In this document: positions 27,797-39,425 of the stretch, in pieces
How the letters are laid out: the number at the start of each line of letters is the position of its first letter
How positions within the stretch are numbered: position 1 is the first letter of the stretch
NCBI RefSeq assembly: GCF_017741935.1
Contig: NZ_JAGHMH010000006.1
Span: 248,001-312,000, forward strand
Direction: 5' to 3'
Source of the DNA: Rhizobium sp. 16-449-1b
GTDB taxonomy: Bacteria; Pseudomonadota; Alphaproteobacteria; Rhizobiales; Rhizobiaceae
DNA length: 64,000 bases
Made by a program: the position numbers and the translations under genes
The notes under the pieces: model-generated
The model's database searches: none
The model's input: the letters and a program-made list of their open reading frames with translations, nothing else
Told to the model about the DNA's origin: nothing

Positions 27797-28611
27797 GCAC
27801 GATCGCAGCCAGTGCCAGCATTCACCCGATGGCAGTCGTCGAAGACGGCGCCGTGATCGGCGAGAACGTCAAGATCGGTCCGTTCTGCCATGTCGGCCCG
27901 CGGGTCGTGCTCGGCGACAACACCGAAATGCTTCCGCATTCGATCGTCAGCGGCATCACCACGCTCGGCAAGGGATGCCGGATTTTCCCGATGGCTGTCA
28001 TCGGCGGCGATCCGCAGAGCGTTCATCATGGCGGCGAAGAGACGACCTTGACGGTCGGCGACAATTGCACGATGCGCGAAGGTGTGACCATCAACACCGG
28101 CACCGCCGATTTCGGCGGCAAGACCATCGTTGGCAACAACAATCTATTTCTCGCCAATTCGCACATCGCCCATGATTGCCGCGTGGGCAACCACGTCATC
28201 ATGTCCAACAACGTGATGCTTGCCGGCCACGTGGTCATCGAGGATCGCGTGATCCTTGGTGGTGGTTGCGCCGTGCACCAGTTCACCCGCGTTGGCCGCC
28301 ACGCCTTCGTCGGTGGTCTATCGGCCGTGAGCTACGACGTCATTCCGTACGGCATGCTGAACGGCAATCCCGGTCTGCTCGGCGGTCTCAACGTCGTCGG
28401 CATGACGCGTGCGGGCATCGATCGCGCGACGATCCATATCGTGCGCCGTGCCTACAAGGCGATCTTCGAAACCGAAGGCAATCTGCGCGACAACGCCGCC
28501 GCAATCCGCGAGGAATTCGCCGATTGCGAGCAGGTCGTCCAGATCCTCGACTTCATTGCTGCCGAAAGCGATCGCGCGCTCTCTTCTCCGACGCGGGGAC
28601 AGAAGGGATAA
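27793..28611 (+). CDS. lpxA: UDP-N-acetylglucosamine O-acyltransferase
   Basis: First step of lipid A synthesis: 3-O-acylation of UDP-GlcNAc from hydroxyacyl-ACP. It has 272 residues. The beta-helix repeats run from the start ([28 protein letters not shown]) to about residue 190. The catalytic histidine lies in [16 protein letters not shown] near residue 125, and the helical C-terminal domain begins near [12 protein letters not shown]. The ATG overlaps the fabZ stop by four bases (ATGA). It precedes lpxI by three bases. Confidence 0.96.
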   Translation: MSTIAASASIHPMAVVEDGAVIGENVKIGPFCHVGPRVVLGDNTEMLPHSIVSGITTLGKGCRIFPMAVIGGDPQSVHHGGEETTLTVGDNCTMREGVTINTGTADFGGKTIVGNNNLFLANSHIAHDCRVGNHVIMSNNVMLAGHVVIEDRVILGGGCAVHQFTRVGRHAFVGGLSAVSYDVIPYGMLNGNPGLLGGLNVVGMTRAGIDRATIHIVRRAYKAIFETEGNLRDNAAAIREEFADCEQVVQILDFIAAESDRALSSPTRGQKG

Positions 28612-28614
28612 ACC

Positions 28615-29496
28615 TTGTCTCCAGCAAGTGACACGGCAAAAGGCCGCCTGGCGATCATCGCCGGCAGCGGCTTTCTGCCGTCCTATGTCGCCGAGGCCGC
28701 CAAGAGCGCCGGCGAAGACCCGTTGATCATCGCGCTGAAAAACGAGACCGACCGCTCATGGGAAGGTTTCGAGCACGCCATTGTCGGCGTCGGCGATTTC
28801 GCGGCCATCGACGGCATGCTGGATAGCCATCGCATCGAGCGCGTTGTCATGTCCGGCGCGGTACGCAGGCGGCCGGAATGGCGCGAGGTTCGCCCGACGC
28901 TGAAGACGCTCGCAAGCATTCCCTCGACCATTCGCACGCTGCTGTCTGGTGGCGATGACACCGTGCTGCGCATGGTGATCGGGCTGATCGAGAAAAACGG
29001 CCGCCGCGTTATCGGCGTGCAGGAGATCGCGCCCGATCTTCTGGCCGCCGTCGGTCCGCTCGGCGCTATCGCTCCATCATCCGAGGACGTCAAGGACATC
29101 GCCAAGGCGGGGTCGGCAGCCGACGCGCTCGGCCGGCTGGATGTGGGGCAGGGCGCCGTCTCTGTTGGCGGGCGCATCGTGGCGCTCGAGGGTGTCGAGG
29201 GAACGGACAGCATGTTGCAGCGTGTTGCCGATCTGCGCGCCGCCGGTCGCATTTCGGCGCGTCGGCGCGGCGTCCTCGTCAAGCTCTGCAAGCCGCAGCA
29301 GGACCTGCGCGCCGACCTGCCATCGATCGGCATCTCGACCATCGAGAATGCCAGCAAAGCCGGCCTGGCGGGCGTGGCGATTGAGGCCGGGCGCGCGCTG
29401 ATCCTGGATCGCCCGGCAGTCATATCGGCGGCAAAGGAAGCCGGTATCTTCGTCTGCGGTCTGGATCGTGGATTGCCATCCTGGGGGCTTGAATGA
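28615..29496 (+). CDS. lpxI: UDP-2,3-diacylglucosamine diphosphatase LpxI
   Basis: Cleaves UDP-2,3-diacylglucosamine to lipid X and UMP, replacing LpxH in alphaproteobacteria. It has 293 residues. The N-terminal domain starts RLAIIAGSGFLPSYVAEAAK and the C-terminal half holds the active-site region (VSVGGRIVALEGVEGTDSMLQR and KLCKPQQDLRADLPSIG), which includes the catalytic Asp of the family. The start is a TTG with AGAAGGGATAAACC upstream, three bases after lpxA. The stop overlaps the lpxB ATG. Confidence 0.94.
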   Translation: MSPASDTAKGRLAIIAGSGFLPSYVAEAAKSAGEDPLIIALKNETDRSWEGFEHAIVGVGDFAAIDGMLDSHRIERVVMSGAVRRRPEWREVRPTLKTLASIPSTIRTLLSGGDDTVLRMVIGLIEKNGRRVIGVQEIAPDLLAAVGPLGAIAPSSEDVKDIAKAGSAADALGRLDVGQGAVSVGGRIVALEGVEGTDSMLQRVADLRAAGRISARRRGVLVKLCKPQQDLRADLPSIGISTIENASKAGLAGVAIEAGRALILDRPAVISAAKEAGIFVCGLDRGLPSWGLE

Positions 29497-30674
29497 GCGT
29501 GCGTGCATTGAAGGTCGCGATCATCGCGGGCGAAGTCTCCGGTGATCTTTTGGCGGCCGATCTGATCGCGGCCCTGAAGCAGCAATATGCGGGTCCGGTG
29601 GAACTTGTCGGCGTTGGCGGTGAGGGGCTGCAGGCGCAGGGCCTGACATCGCTGTTCGATTTCTCCGAGCTGTCGATCATGGGCATCACGCAGGTTCTCG
29701 CCAAGCTGCCGACGCTGGTCAAGCGCATCCGCCAGACTGCGGCCGCCGTCATCGCCGCCAAGCCCGACGTACTCGTCATTGTCGACAGCCCCGATTTCAC
29801 CCACCGCGTCGCCAAGCGCGTGCGCACGGCGCTGCCTGACCTGCCTGTGGTGAACTACGTCTGTCCGAGCGTATGGGCTTGGAAGGAATACCGTGCGCAG
29901 CGCATGCTGCCTTATATCGACCATGTGCTGGCCGTGCTGCCCTTCGAGCCCGAGGTAATGCGCAAGCTCGGGGGTCCGCCGACAAGCTATGTCGGCCATC
30001 GCCTGACTGCTGATGCCGATGTTCTCGCGACCCGCAAGGCGAGGGCGGTGAGCAAGCCGCGCCCTGCGCATGAGCCGAAGACGATCATGCTCCTGCCGGG
30101 CTCGCGCGGATCCGAGATCACCAAGCTCTTGCCCTATTTCGGCGACGCGGTGGCCGAGCTCTCCGCCCGCAACGAAGGCATGCGCTTTGTCCTGCCGACA
30201 GCGCCACGCCGCGAGGCCATGGTCCGCGAAATCATCAAGGACTGGCCGGTCAAGCCCGAGGTGGTGACAGGCAAGGACGACAAGTGGAAAGCCTTCGCCG
30301 AGGCTGACGCCGCCATGGCTGCATCCGGCACTGTGATCCTGGAGCTGGGGCTCGCAGGCGTGCCCACCGTGTCGGCCTACAAGACCGACTGGATCATCAA
30401 GCTGATGACCGGCAAGATCAAGATCTGGACGGCGGCGATCCCGAACCTGGTCGCGGATTACGCTGTCGTGCCGGAATATATCAACGAGGTCGTGCGCGGC
30501 GCGAGTTTCACGCGCTGGGCAGAAAAGCTCTCTTCCGACACCTTGCCGCGCCGCTCGATGATGGAAGGTTACGATCTCGTCTGGGAGCGGATGCAGACCG
30601 AAAAGCCGCCCGGCGTTCACGCCGCGGAAATCGTGCTCGATGTCCTTAAAAACAAAAAACCCGGTCAAAACTGA
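29493..30674 (+). CDS. lpxB: Lipid-A-disaccharide synthase
   Basis: GT-B glycosyltransferase joining lipid X to UDP-diacylglucosamine. It has 393 residues. Signatures: VAIIAGEVSGDLLAADLI at the N-terminus, ELVGVGGEGLQAQGLTSLFDFSELSIMG near 35-60, CPSVWAWKEYRAQRM near 125, and the donor-site MAASGTVILELGLAGVPTVSAYK near 275-295. ATGA overlap with lpxI. The stop codon lies inside the stem of the terminator. Last gene of the bamA-lpx run. Confidence 0.96.
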   Translation: MSVRALKVAIIAGEVSGDLLAADLIAALKQQYAGPVELVGVGGEGLQAQGLTSLFDFSELSIMGITQVLAKLPTLVKRIRQTAAAVIAAKPDVLVIVDSPDFTHRVAKRVRTALPDLPVVNYVCPSVWAWKEYRAQRMLPYIDHVLAVLPFEPEVMRKLGGPPTSYVGHRLTADADVLATRKARAVSKPRPAHEPKTIMLLPGSRGSEITKLLPYFGDAVAELSARNEGMRFVLPTAPRREAMVREIIKDWPVKPEVVTGKDDKWKAFAEADAAMAASGTVILELGLAGVPTVSAYKTDWIIKLMTGKIKIWTAAIPNLVADYAVVPEYINEVVRGASFTRWAEKLSSDTLPRRSMMEGYDLVWERMQTEKPPGVHAAEIVLDVLKNKKPGQN

Positions 30675-30688
30675 CCGGGTTTCTTTTT
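30657..30688. terminator. Bidirectional terminator between lpxB and gltA
   Basis: An 11-bp perfect stem (AAACCCGGTCA / TGACCGGGTTT) with an AAAC loop is followed by TTCTTTTT on the plus strand, and by a T-rich run (from AAAAACAAAAAA) on the minus strand. It separates convergent lpxB and gltA. The lpxB TGA is the first triplet of the right arm. Confidence 0.9.
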
Positions 30689-30707
30689 AAGCTTCGATGC
30701 GTCGAGA

Positions 30708-31997
30708 TTAACGCTTGGAAACCGGAACGTAGTCGCGCTGCGCTTCGCCGATGTAGAGCTGGCGCGGACGGCCGATACGCTGTTGCGGATCTTCGATCAT
30801 TTCGTTCCACTGAGCGATCCAGCCGACGGTACGGGCGAGAGCGAACAGAACGGTGAACATGGTCGTGGGGAAGCCGAGAGCCTTGAGCGTGATACCCGAA
30901 TAGAAGTCGATGTTCGGATAGAGCTTCTTCTCGATGAAGTAAGGATCGGTCAGCGCGATGCGCTCGAGTTCCATGGCGACGTCGAGCAACGGATCATCCT
31001 TGATGCCGAGCTCGCCGAGCACTTCATGCGTCGTCTTCTGCATGATCTTGGCGCGCGGGTCGTAGTTCTTGTAGACGCGGTGGCCAAAGCCCATCAGGCG
31101 GAACGGATCGTTCTTGTCCTTGGCGCGGGCGATGTACTCAGGAATGCGGTCAACCGTGCCGATTTCCTGCAGCATGTTGAGCGCTGCTTCGTTGGCGCCG
31201 CCGTGAGCCGGGCCCCAGAGGCAGGCAATGCCGGCCGCGATGCAGGCGAACGGGTTGGCACCCGAGGAGCCGGCGAGACGAACGGTCGAGGTCGAGGCGT
31301 TCTGCTCGTGGTCTGCGTGCAGGATGAAGATGCGGTCCATGGCGCGGGCAAGCACCGGATTGACCACATATTCCTCGCAAGGAACGGCAAAGCACATGCG
31401 CAGGAAGTTCGATGCGTAGTCGAGATCGTTCTTCGGATAAACGAAAGGCTGGCCGATATGGTACTTGTAGGCCATGGCGGCGATCGTCGGCATCTTGGCG
31501 ATCATGCGCAGCGAAGCGACCATGCGCTGGTGCGGATCGGTGATGTCGGTGCTGTCGTGATAGAAGGCCGACAGAGCGCCGACGCAGCCGCACATGACGG
31601 CCATCGGATGCGCGTCGCGGCGGAAGCCGGTGAAGAAGCGGCTCATCTGCTCGTGCACCATGGTGTGGTGCGTCACGCGGTAGTCGAAGTCTTTCTTCTG
31701 AGCGGCCGTCGGCAGTTCGCCGTAGAGAAGCAGGTAGCAAACTTCGAGGAAGTCGCCCTGTTCGGCCAGCTGCTCGATCGGGTAACCGCGATGGAGCAGA
31801 ACGCCCTCGTCGCCGTCGATATAGGTGATTTTCGATTCACAGGATGCGGTCGAGGTGAAACCAGGATCGTACGTGAAGGAAGCCGTGTTCTTGTAGAGGG
31901 CGCCGATATCGATGACATCAGGTCCGATCGTGCCGCTCTTGACCGGCAGGTCGACTGTTTTCTCACCGAGTTTTAGTGTTGCGCTTTGATCCGTCAT
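30708..31997 (-). CDS. gltA: Citrate synthase
   Basis: Entry enzyme of the TCA cycle, condensing acetyl-CoA with oxaloacetate. It has 429 residues, the type II hexameric length. Catalytic residues are present: His in [12 protein letters not shown], His in [17 protein letters not shown], and the Asp in [13 protein letters not shown]. The start [11 protein letters not shown] follows GAGGATCAGA; 14 upstream in-frame codons are not conserved. It is transcribed toward lpxB and is divergent from comEC. In relatives I remember gltX beside gltA; there is no room for it here. Confidence 0.97.
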   Translation of the reverse strand: MTDQSATLKLGEKTVDLPVKSGTIGPDVIDIGALYKNTASFTYDPGFTSTASCESKITYIDGDEGVLLHRGYPIEQLAEQGDFLEVCYLLLYGELPTAAQKKDFDYRVTHHTMVHEQMSRFFTGFRRDAHPMAVMCGCVGALSAFYHDSTDITDPHQRMVASLRMIAKMPTIAAMAYKYHIGQPFVYPKNDLDYASNFLRMCFAVPCEEYVVNPVLARAMDRIFILHADHEQNASTSTVRLAGSSGANPFACIAAGIACLWGPAHGGANEAALNMLQEIGTVDRIPEYIARAKDKNDPFRLMGFGHRVYKNYDPRAKIMQKTTHEVLGELGIKDDPLLDVAMELERIALTDPYFIEKKLYPNIDFYSGITLKALGFPTTMFTVLFALARTVGWIAQWNEMIEDPQQRIGRPRQLYIGEAQRDYVPVSKR

Positions 31998-32291
31998 TCT
32001 GATCCTCCAAACTGGCGGTTGGCGCCTTAAAAGCGCCATAGGGTTAAGCGTCGTCTGCGATAGCTATATGATCGCGCGCCTAATGCCAAGTTACCGTGAT
32101 GCCATTTTGTGCATCGCAGTATCAACTTTTGAGCACTGCTGAGATGCCGTCTCCGCATAGCGGAAGCCAATGATAATCCTGACATTTTCGATGGTTTTAT
32201 TTCCCGTTTGAATTCAAACGATTATAGTTGCGTTTCGGTTCCGCTGGCCTCATTCTGATTGCAGGTCAGGGTGGCTTTCGGGTGTTGTTGC
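31998..32291. other. Divergent intergenic region gltA / comEC
   Basis: About 290 bases with no credible gene. It must contain the gltA promoter, and it carries a perfect 16-bp palindrome at 32205-32220. The stretch 32080-32220 is AT-rich against its neighbours, consistent with promoter DNA. Confidence 0.6.
32205..32220. repeat. 16-bp palindrome CGTTTGAATTCAAACG
   Basis: A perfect dyad with no spacer, flanked by AT-rich sequence between the divergent gltA and comEC starts. This looks like an operator for a dimeric regulator; which one is unknown. Confidence 0.6.
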
Positions 32292-34739
32292 ATGCCGGAG
32301 TTGAATGCCAGTCACGTCGTTTTGATGCCACCCGAAGCGGAGCAAATTGCCAATTTGCCGGCCGTACCAGGGCAAAATGCCCGTGCCATAATGACGCGCG
32401 CGCCGTTGACGCAGTCGACGTCGGGTTTTCTGAGTCGCGCAAGCCGAGGGATCGGCCGCCAGGCAGCCGTTGCAGCACAAGCGTTCAGCACGGAATTCGA
32501 TCACGGCCGCTTTTTCCTGGCGTCGCCCATCTTCCTCGGCGCAGGCGCCATCGCCTGGTTCCGCCTTGCTGTCGATATCCCGCCCATGCGGCTCCTTGCC
32601 TGGGCTGTTCTCTTCGGTCTCGTCTTCGCCGCGGCAGGCGCCACGCGCGTCACGACCCGCCGCGTGGCGATATCAGGCCTGCTCGTCGTCCTTGGCATGT
32701 TCGCGGCGCAACTCGAGACCTGGCGCGCTGATACCGTCGTTCTCGATACAGCGGTGACGACGACTGTGACCGGCCGCGTGGAACGGCGCGAGGGCGACGA
32801 CAACGGCCGCTGGCGCTATATCTTAAGGGTAACGCGCACGGACGAGCCCTCTCTCAAACGGCCGCCACAGCAGGTCTCGCTGGTCGCGCGCGCAGGCGCG
32901 CCCGTCGCGGTCGGTGGCTGGTTGACCGGCCGCGTGCGCCTCACGCCGCCGGCAGGACCTGCGCTCCCCGAACTCAACGATTTTGCCTTCTCTGCCTATT
33001 TCGACGGCATCGGCGCCAACGGATTCTTCTACGGCATTCCGCAGCCCATCGCGTCGCAGGCGGATGCCGTCGATCTCTCGGTCATCGATCGCGCCATGGA
33101 ATGGCTCTACGGTCTGCGCAGCCGCGTTGGCGACCGCATCCGCAGCATCCTGCCTGATGATACCGGCGCCTTCGCAGCCTCGCTGGTCACCGATGAGAGA
33201 CGTGCGATCTCCAACGAGACGACGGAGGCGCTGCGGCAATCCGGCCTCGCGCATATCGTGGCGATATCAGGCCTCAACATGGCCCTATCAGCCGGCATCT
33301 GTTTCGTCGGGCTGCGGCTGTTCTTCGGACTGTTTCCGGGTTTCGCGCAGGCTTATCCGACCAAGAAGCTTGCCGCCGGCAGCGCGCTTCTGGCGCTGAC
33401 GGCCTATTACATGATCTCAGGCTTCGCCGTCTCCGCCGAGCGCGCCTTCATCATGATGGCGATCATGCTGGTCGCGGTACTGTTCGATCGCCCCTCGATC
33501 AGCCTGCGCAACATCGCGCTCTCGGCGCTGCTGATCATACTGATGTCCCCATCGGAGGTGCTCGGTCCCAGCTTCCAGATGTCCTACGCCGCGACGCTCG
33601 CGCTGGTCGCGGGCTTTGCTGTCTGGACCAGGAGGCGGCCTCGCGAAAGCGTTCTTCTCACGCATCCCGCGATAAAGCCGGTCATGGTCACGCTTCGCTT
33701 CTTCGGCGGCATCGCGCTGACCTCGATGATCGGCGGTTTCTCGACGGCGCTGTTTTCGATCGAGCATTTTCACAGGTTGAGCGGCTACGGCCTTCCCGCC
33801 AACCTGCTCGCCATGCCCGTCATCTCCTTCATCGTCATGCCCTTCGGAATGCTCGCGATGTTGGCGACGCCATTTGGCCTCGACGCTCTGCCGTGGAAGG
33901 TCGCCGGCTTCGGGCTGGATCTGGTGGTCGACATCGCCAAGATGGTTTCCGGCTGGGGCGGCAGTGTCGATATCGGGCGGATACCGGAATGGTATTTCGC
34001 GAGCGCCGTGCTCGGCTTCCTCGTCTGGGGTCTGATGCGGACGCGCTTGCGATGGATCGGTGCTGCGGTTGCCGCGCTTGCAACCCTCGTCGTTGTCCTG
34101 CTTCCGGCCGCCCCCGCGCCAGAGCTTGTCGTCTCCGAGGATGGAAGCCTCGTGGCATCGGTCAAGAGCGACAGTCTCGCCAGCAACCGCGAACGGCCAC
34201 CCGACTTCATCTTCGGGCAATGGCAGCGCGCGCTCGCGATCGAAGACCACAAGCCGCCCGATATGCTCGACGGCGAGGCCTTGCCCATCCCCAGGAGGGG
34301 TGAGCCACGACCAAGGCTGACACTGAAACAACAACGCGAAGCCCGCGCCATGATGCGTGATGCTGCAGCTTCCGCAAACGATAGTGGCTTCCAGTGCCTC
34401 AAGACGGCGTGGTGCGTCACATCACTCGACAGCGGCTACGTCATCGCGACGCTCGAAAACGCCGCCTATCTCGGTCCCGCCTGCGACGTCGCCGATATCG
34501 TCATCACGCCGGTGCGCCTGCGCCAGGCGACATGCCGCTCTGGCACCATGCTATTGACGGGTGAAACGCTTAGGCGGTCAGGCGCCGTGGAAATCCGTAT
34601 CGACGAGCAGGGGGCGCCTGCCGTCAAAACCGCCTATGAAAGTCTCGGCCGTCCCTGGATGCACCATCGCGCCTATGACTGGCGCAACGACAGCTTCAGC
34701 GACGCCCCGTCACCAACTGGTGATGTCACCACTCAGTGA
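32292..34739 (+). CDS. comEC: ComEC/Rec2 family DNA-uptake channel protein
   Basis: Large inner-membrane protein of about 815 residues, predicted to pass single-stranded DNA into the cytosol. A N-terminal DUF4131-type part with OB-like beta segments ([15 protein letters not shown]) is followed by the competence domain with many membrane spans from about residue 270 ([62 protein letters not shown]). The C-terminal soluble part has no metallo-beta-lactamase HxHxDH motif; it keeps only a short region ([13 protein letters not shown]) common to alphaproteobacterial members. The start is uncertain (TTG 32259 or ATG 32391 possible). The last 7 bases overlap the convergent lexA. Confidence 0.88.
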   Translation: MPELNASHVVLMPPEAEQIANLPAVPGQNARAIMTRAPLTQSTSGFLSRASRGIGRQAAVAAQAFSTEFDHGRFFLASPIFLGAGAIAWFRLAVDIPPMRLLAWAVLFGLVFAAAGATRVTTRRVAISGLLVVLGMFAAQLETWRADTVVLDTAVTTTVTGRVERREGDDNGRWRYILRVTRTDEPSLKRPPQQVSLVARAGAPVAVGGWLTGRVRLTPPAGPALPELNDFAFSAYFDGIGANGFFYGIPQPIASQADAVDLSVIDRAMEWLYGLRSRVGDRIRSILPDDTGAFAASLVTDERRAISNETTEALRQSGLAHIVAISGLNMALSAGICFVGLRLFFGLFPGFAQAYPTKKLAAGSALLALTAYYMISGFAVSAERAFIMMAIMLVAVLFDRPSISLRNIALSALLIILMSPSEVLGPSFQMSYAATLALVAGFAVWTRRRPRESVLLTHPAIKPVMVTLRFFGGIALTSMIGGFSTALFSIEHFHRLSGYGLPANLLAMPVISFIVMPFGMLAMLATPFGLDALPWKVAGFGLDLVVDIAKMVSGWGGSVDIGRIPEWYFASAVLGFLVWGLMRTRLRWIGAAVAALATLVVVLLPAAPAPELVVSEDGSLVASVKSDSLASNRERPPDFIFGQWQRALAIEDHKPPDMLDGEALPIPRRGEPRPRLTLKQQREARAMMRDAAASANDSGFQCLKTAWCVTSLDSGYVIATLENAAYLGPACDVADIVITPVRLRQATCRSGTMLLTGETLRRSGAVEIRIDEQGAPAVKTAYESLGRPWMHHRAYDWRNDSFSDAPSPTGDVTTQ

Positions 34740-35458
34740 TATCGACGAATAAGCCCGACGAGCTTGCCCTGAACCTTGACGCGGTCAGGCCCGAAAATGC
34801 GCGTTTCGTAAGCCGGGTTCGCGGCTTCGAGCGCGATCGAGGCGCCCTTGCGGCGGAAGCGCTTCAGCGTTGCCTCTTCGTCATCGACAAGCGCAACGAC
34901 GATATCGCCGGGATTGGCGGTGTTGCCGTTGCGGATGATGACGGTGTCGCCGTCGAAAATGCCGGCTTCGATCATCGAGTCGCCCTTGACCTCAAGCGCG
35001 TAATGCTCGCCGGAGCCGAGCATGTCGGCGGGGACGGTGATGTCGTGGGTGTTGTTCTGGATCGCCGAGATCGGCACACCGGCGGCGATCCGGCCCATGA
35101 CGGGAACGGACGCCGAGTTGCCGTTGTCGGCGCTCGGCGCGGCCTTCGGGGCAGGGGCGGCAGTCACCGGCTGCGGCTTTCCAAGGCTGCCCTCGATGAC
35201 GCTCGGCGAGAATCCGCGACGCGGCTGCAGGCTCGGATTATAGGCTTCCGGCAACTTGATGACCTCGAGCGCGCGCGCCCGGTTCGGCAGCCGGCGAATG
35301 AAGCCGCGCTCTTCCAGCGCCGTGATCAGCCGGTGAATGCCGGATTTTGATGCGAGATCGAGTGCATCCTTCATTTCGTCGAAGGATGGCGGAACGCCCG
35401 ACTCTTTCATCCGCTCATGAATGAACAGAAGCAGTTCTTGTTGCTTGCGTGTCAGCAT
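34733..35458 (-). CDS. lexA: LexA, SOS repressor
   Basis: Repressor of the DNA damage response, 241 residues. A winged-helix domain ([19 protein letters not shown], then [23 protein letters not shown]) is linked by a Pro/Ala-rich hinge to the S24 peptidase domain. The self-cleavage site Ala-Gly is at 126/127 in RIAAGVPI, the nucleophile is Ser161 in KGDSMIEAG, and the general base is Lys199 in EEATLKRF. RecA-stimulated autocleavage is family knowledge. The operator upstream indicates autoregulation. It is convergent with and overlaps comEC. Confidence 0.97.
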   Translation of the reverse strand: MLTRKQQELLLFIHERMKESGVPPSFDEMKDALDLASKSGIHRLITALEERGFIRRLPNRARALEVIKLPEAYNPSLQPRRGFSPSVIEGSLGKPQPVTAAPAPKAAPSADNGNSASVPVMGRIAAGVPISAIQNNTHDITVPADMLGSGEHYALEVKGDSMIEAGIFDGDTVIIRNGNTANPGDIVVALVDDEEATLKRFRRKGASIALEAANPAYETRIFGPDRVKVQGKLVGLIRRYH

Positions 35459-35506
35459 CGAAATGAACCCCAGAGTCGTGAAACAAAGCCAGAACGGACA
35501 CTATAT

Positions 35507-35521
35507 GTTCCATATGTGTTC
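35507..35521 (-). promoter_or_regulatory. SOS box (LexA operator)
   Basis: GTTCCATATGTGTTC is an exact match to the alphaproteobacterial LexA site GTTC-N7-GTTC. It lies 49 bases upstream of the lexA start codon, the normal position for autorepression. An inverted GAAC half-site occurs nearby at 35492-35495. Confidence 0.9.
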
Positions 35522-35657
35522 TGCAAGTGCCTAAATTTTCGTAAAACTTGGCTCGGAATCGTCGCGATTTTGCACTTCATTCGATTTAACCGCGCCGGCC
35601 TCTTGCATTGTGGCGAAAGGCAGCGCACATCTCTGCCGATTTCGGGAGGATTTGCCG

Positions 35658-36538
35658 ATGAGTGACCCCCATCCTCTGGACCACGTGGTGCTGCCGGTCG
35701 TCAATATCGAGATGGCGCGCGAGCGCCTGGGCAAGCTGGGCTTCACCGTCGCCGCCGATGCGCGGCACCCTTTTGGCACCGAGAATGCCTGCGTCTTCTT
35801 CGCCGACAAAACCTATCTGGAGCCGCTCGGTGTCGCCAGCCTTGAGACCTATGAGGCGGCCATCGGAGACGGCAACGTCTTCACCGCCCGTGATCGCGCC
35901 TTTCGCTTCCGCTGCGGCGATGACGGCCTGTCGGCAATCGTCTTCGGCACGCCGGATGCCGAGAGCGATCACGCCCGCTTCATCGACGATGGCATGAGCG
36001 GCGGCGAGATGCTGCAATTTGCCAGGCAAATGAAGATGCCGGATGGTTCCGAGGCGACCGCGGCGTTCCGGCTGGCCTTTGCTGCCGATTTGCGCGCACC
36101 CGATTTCTTCCTCTTCGCCTGCCAGCGCGTCAATCCGCTGCCAAGCGACCGCAAGGCCTTGGAAACCCATGCGAATGGCGTCTTGGGCATCCTGTCGATT
36201 GTGCTCTCGTCGTCCGATCCCAAGGCGTTCGCGCCGCTGTTGCAGCTGGCGTCGGATGCGCAGGCGACCCGCGAGGAGGCATTCGGTGTCAGTCTTGATG
36301 CCGGCAACGCCCGTATCAATATCCTGTCGCCGGATGGCTTGAACGCTTACTACGATCTCGCCGAGCCCAAGGCCGATCGCGGCCTGCGCGGCGCGGCGAT
36401 TGTCTTTTCCGTTGCCGATCTCGCCGTGACAGAGGCGCATTTGGCTGCTAACGGGATCACCTATACACGCAAGAACAATCGAGTTCTGGTGAAGGCCGCA
36501 CCCGGCCAGGGCGCGCTCTTCGCCTTCGAGGAGAAACG

Positions 36539-36542
<4 letters not shown>
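35658..36542 (+). CDS. VOC/glyoxalase-like domain protein
   Basis: A 294-residue protein with a glyoxalase-like (PF13468 type) layout. The N-terminal betaalphabetabetabeta module starts [23 protein letters not shown] with [18 protein letters not shown]; a second half-module is near the C-terminus ([22 protein letters not shown]). Metal ligands are not obvious beyond His9 and Glu residues, so the activity is open. The start follows GGGAGGATTTGCC. The stop overlaps the kdsA ATG by four bases, so the two are translationally coupled, though a shared pathway is not evident. Confidence 0.82.
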
Positions 36543-38820
<2,278 letters not shown>

Positions 38821-38843
38821 GCCTTCTGATTTCAAGCATTTGG

Positions 38844-38873
38844 AACCCGCGCTTTAACGAGCGCGGGTTTTTT
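38844..38873 (+). terminator. Intrinsic terminator after eno
   Basis: A 10-bp stem (AACCCGCGCT / AGCGCGGGTT) with a TTAACG loop runs into TTTTTTG, 23 bases after the eno stop codon. Confidence 0.92.
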
Positions 38874-38958
38874 GTTGCGCCGCGTTCATAGTCAACGGAC
38901 GGTTAATCTCTGCCCGGTAGTCTTCTGGTCAAGGGTAATGCGTTTCGAGAATGCGTGT

Positions 38959-39279
38959 ATGTGGACCAAGCATCATAAGAAGAAAAAGATCGGCCGTTTC
39001 GTCATTCCGGCGATGACGGTCGCGTTTCTCTCCTACTTCGGCTACCATTGCATCCATGGCGACTACGGCCTGCGCGCGACAGAAGTGTTCGAGCGTCAGC
39101 GCATCGCGCGCGAAAGGGAGCTGGCCGTGCTTAAAAATAAGCGCGAACACCTTGAAAAGCAGGTGGCGCTCCTAAGTGATGGTTCCATGGATAAGGATAT
39201 GCTGGACGAGAAGGCCCGTCTTCAGCTGAACTTCTCCCGCGCCGACGAGATCGTCATATTCAATCATTATTCGAATTAA
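38959..39279 (+). CDS. ftsB: FtsB/DivIC-like septum formation initiator
   Basis: A 106-residue bitopic membrane protein of the divisome. A basic cytosolic start (MWTKHHKKKKIGRF) is followed by one membrane span (FVIPAMTVAFLSYFGY, about residues 14-30) and a periplasmic coiled coil (RQRIARERELAVLKNKREHL) with the short C-terminal cap (MLDEKARLQLNFSRADEIVIF). This is the FtsB/FtsL-partner layout. The ATG at 38938 is possible but its ribosome site is too close. Located between eno and pdhA, as in many alphaproteobacteria. Confidence 0.88.
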   Translation: MWTKHHKKKKIGRFVIPAMTVAFLSYFGYHCIHGDYGLRATEVFERQRIARERELAVLKNKREHLEKQVALLSDGSMDKDMLDEKARLQLNFSRADEIVIFNHYSN

Positions 39280-39295
39280 CCGAATTCCGGTTAAT
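39275..39295 (+). repeat. Hairpin overlapping the ftsB stop
   Basis: ATTAACCG and CGGTTAAT pair perfectly around AATTC, and the stem can be extended by TTCGA/CGAA with one bulged base. The ftsB TAA is inside the left arm. There is no T-run, so termination would be weak. Confidence 0.6.
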
Positions 39296-39375
39296 CGAAA
39301 TAAATTGATATTTATCAACAGCTTACGCCAGAATATGAGCCATGCATTTATGGCATTGCTGTGGCGAAATTTCTT

Positions 39376-39421
39376 CCCTATGGTGCGCACCACCCAAGAA
39401 CCGATAAACCCATAGGGAGGG
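39376..39421 (+). promoter_or_regulatory. pdhA leader with possible Shine-Dalgarno sequestration
   Basis: CCCTATGG (39376-39383) is complementary to CCATAGGG (39410-39417), whose last bases form part of the pdhA ribosome site AGGGAGGG (39414-39421). Between the arms lies a second dyad, GGTGCGCACC (39382-39391), that overlaps the left arm. The two pairings exclude each other at bases 39382-39383, so a switch between open and closed ribosome site is conceivable. No experimental parallel is known to me. Confidence 0.5.
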
Positions 39422-39425
39422 TTGA

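Noticed and set aside
32259..32291. TTG start for ComEC
   Set aside because: No ribosome site and no conserved residues; kept only as an alternative.
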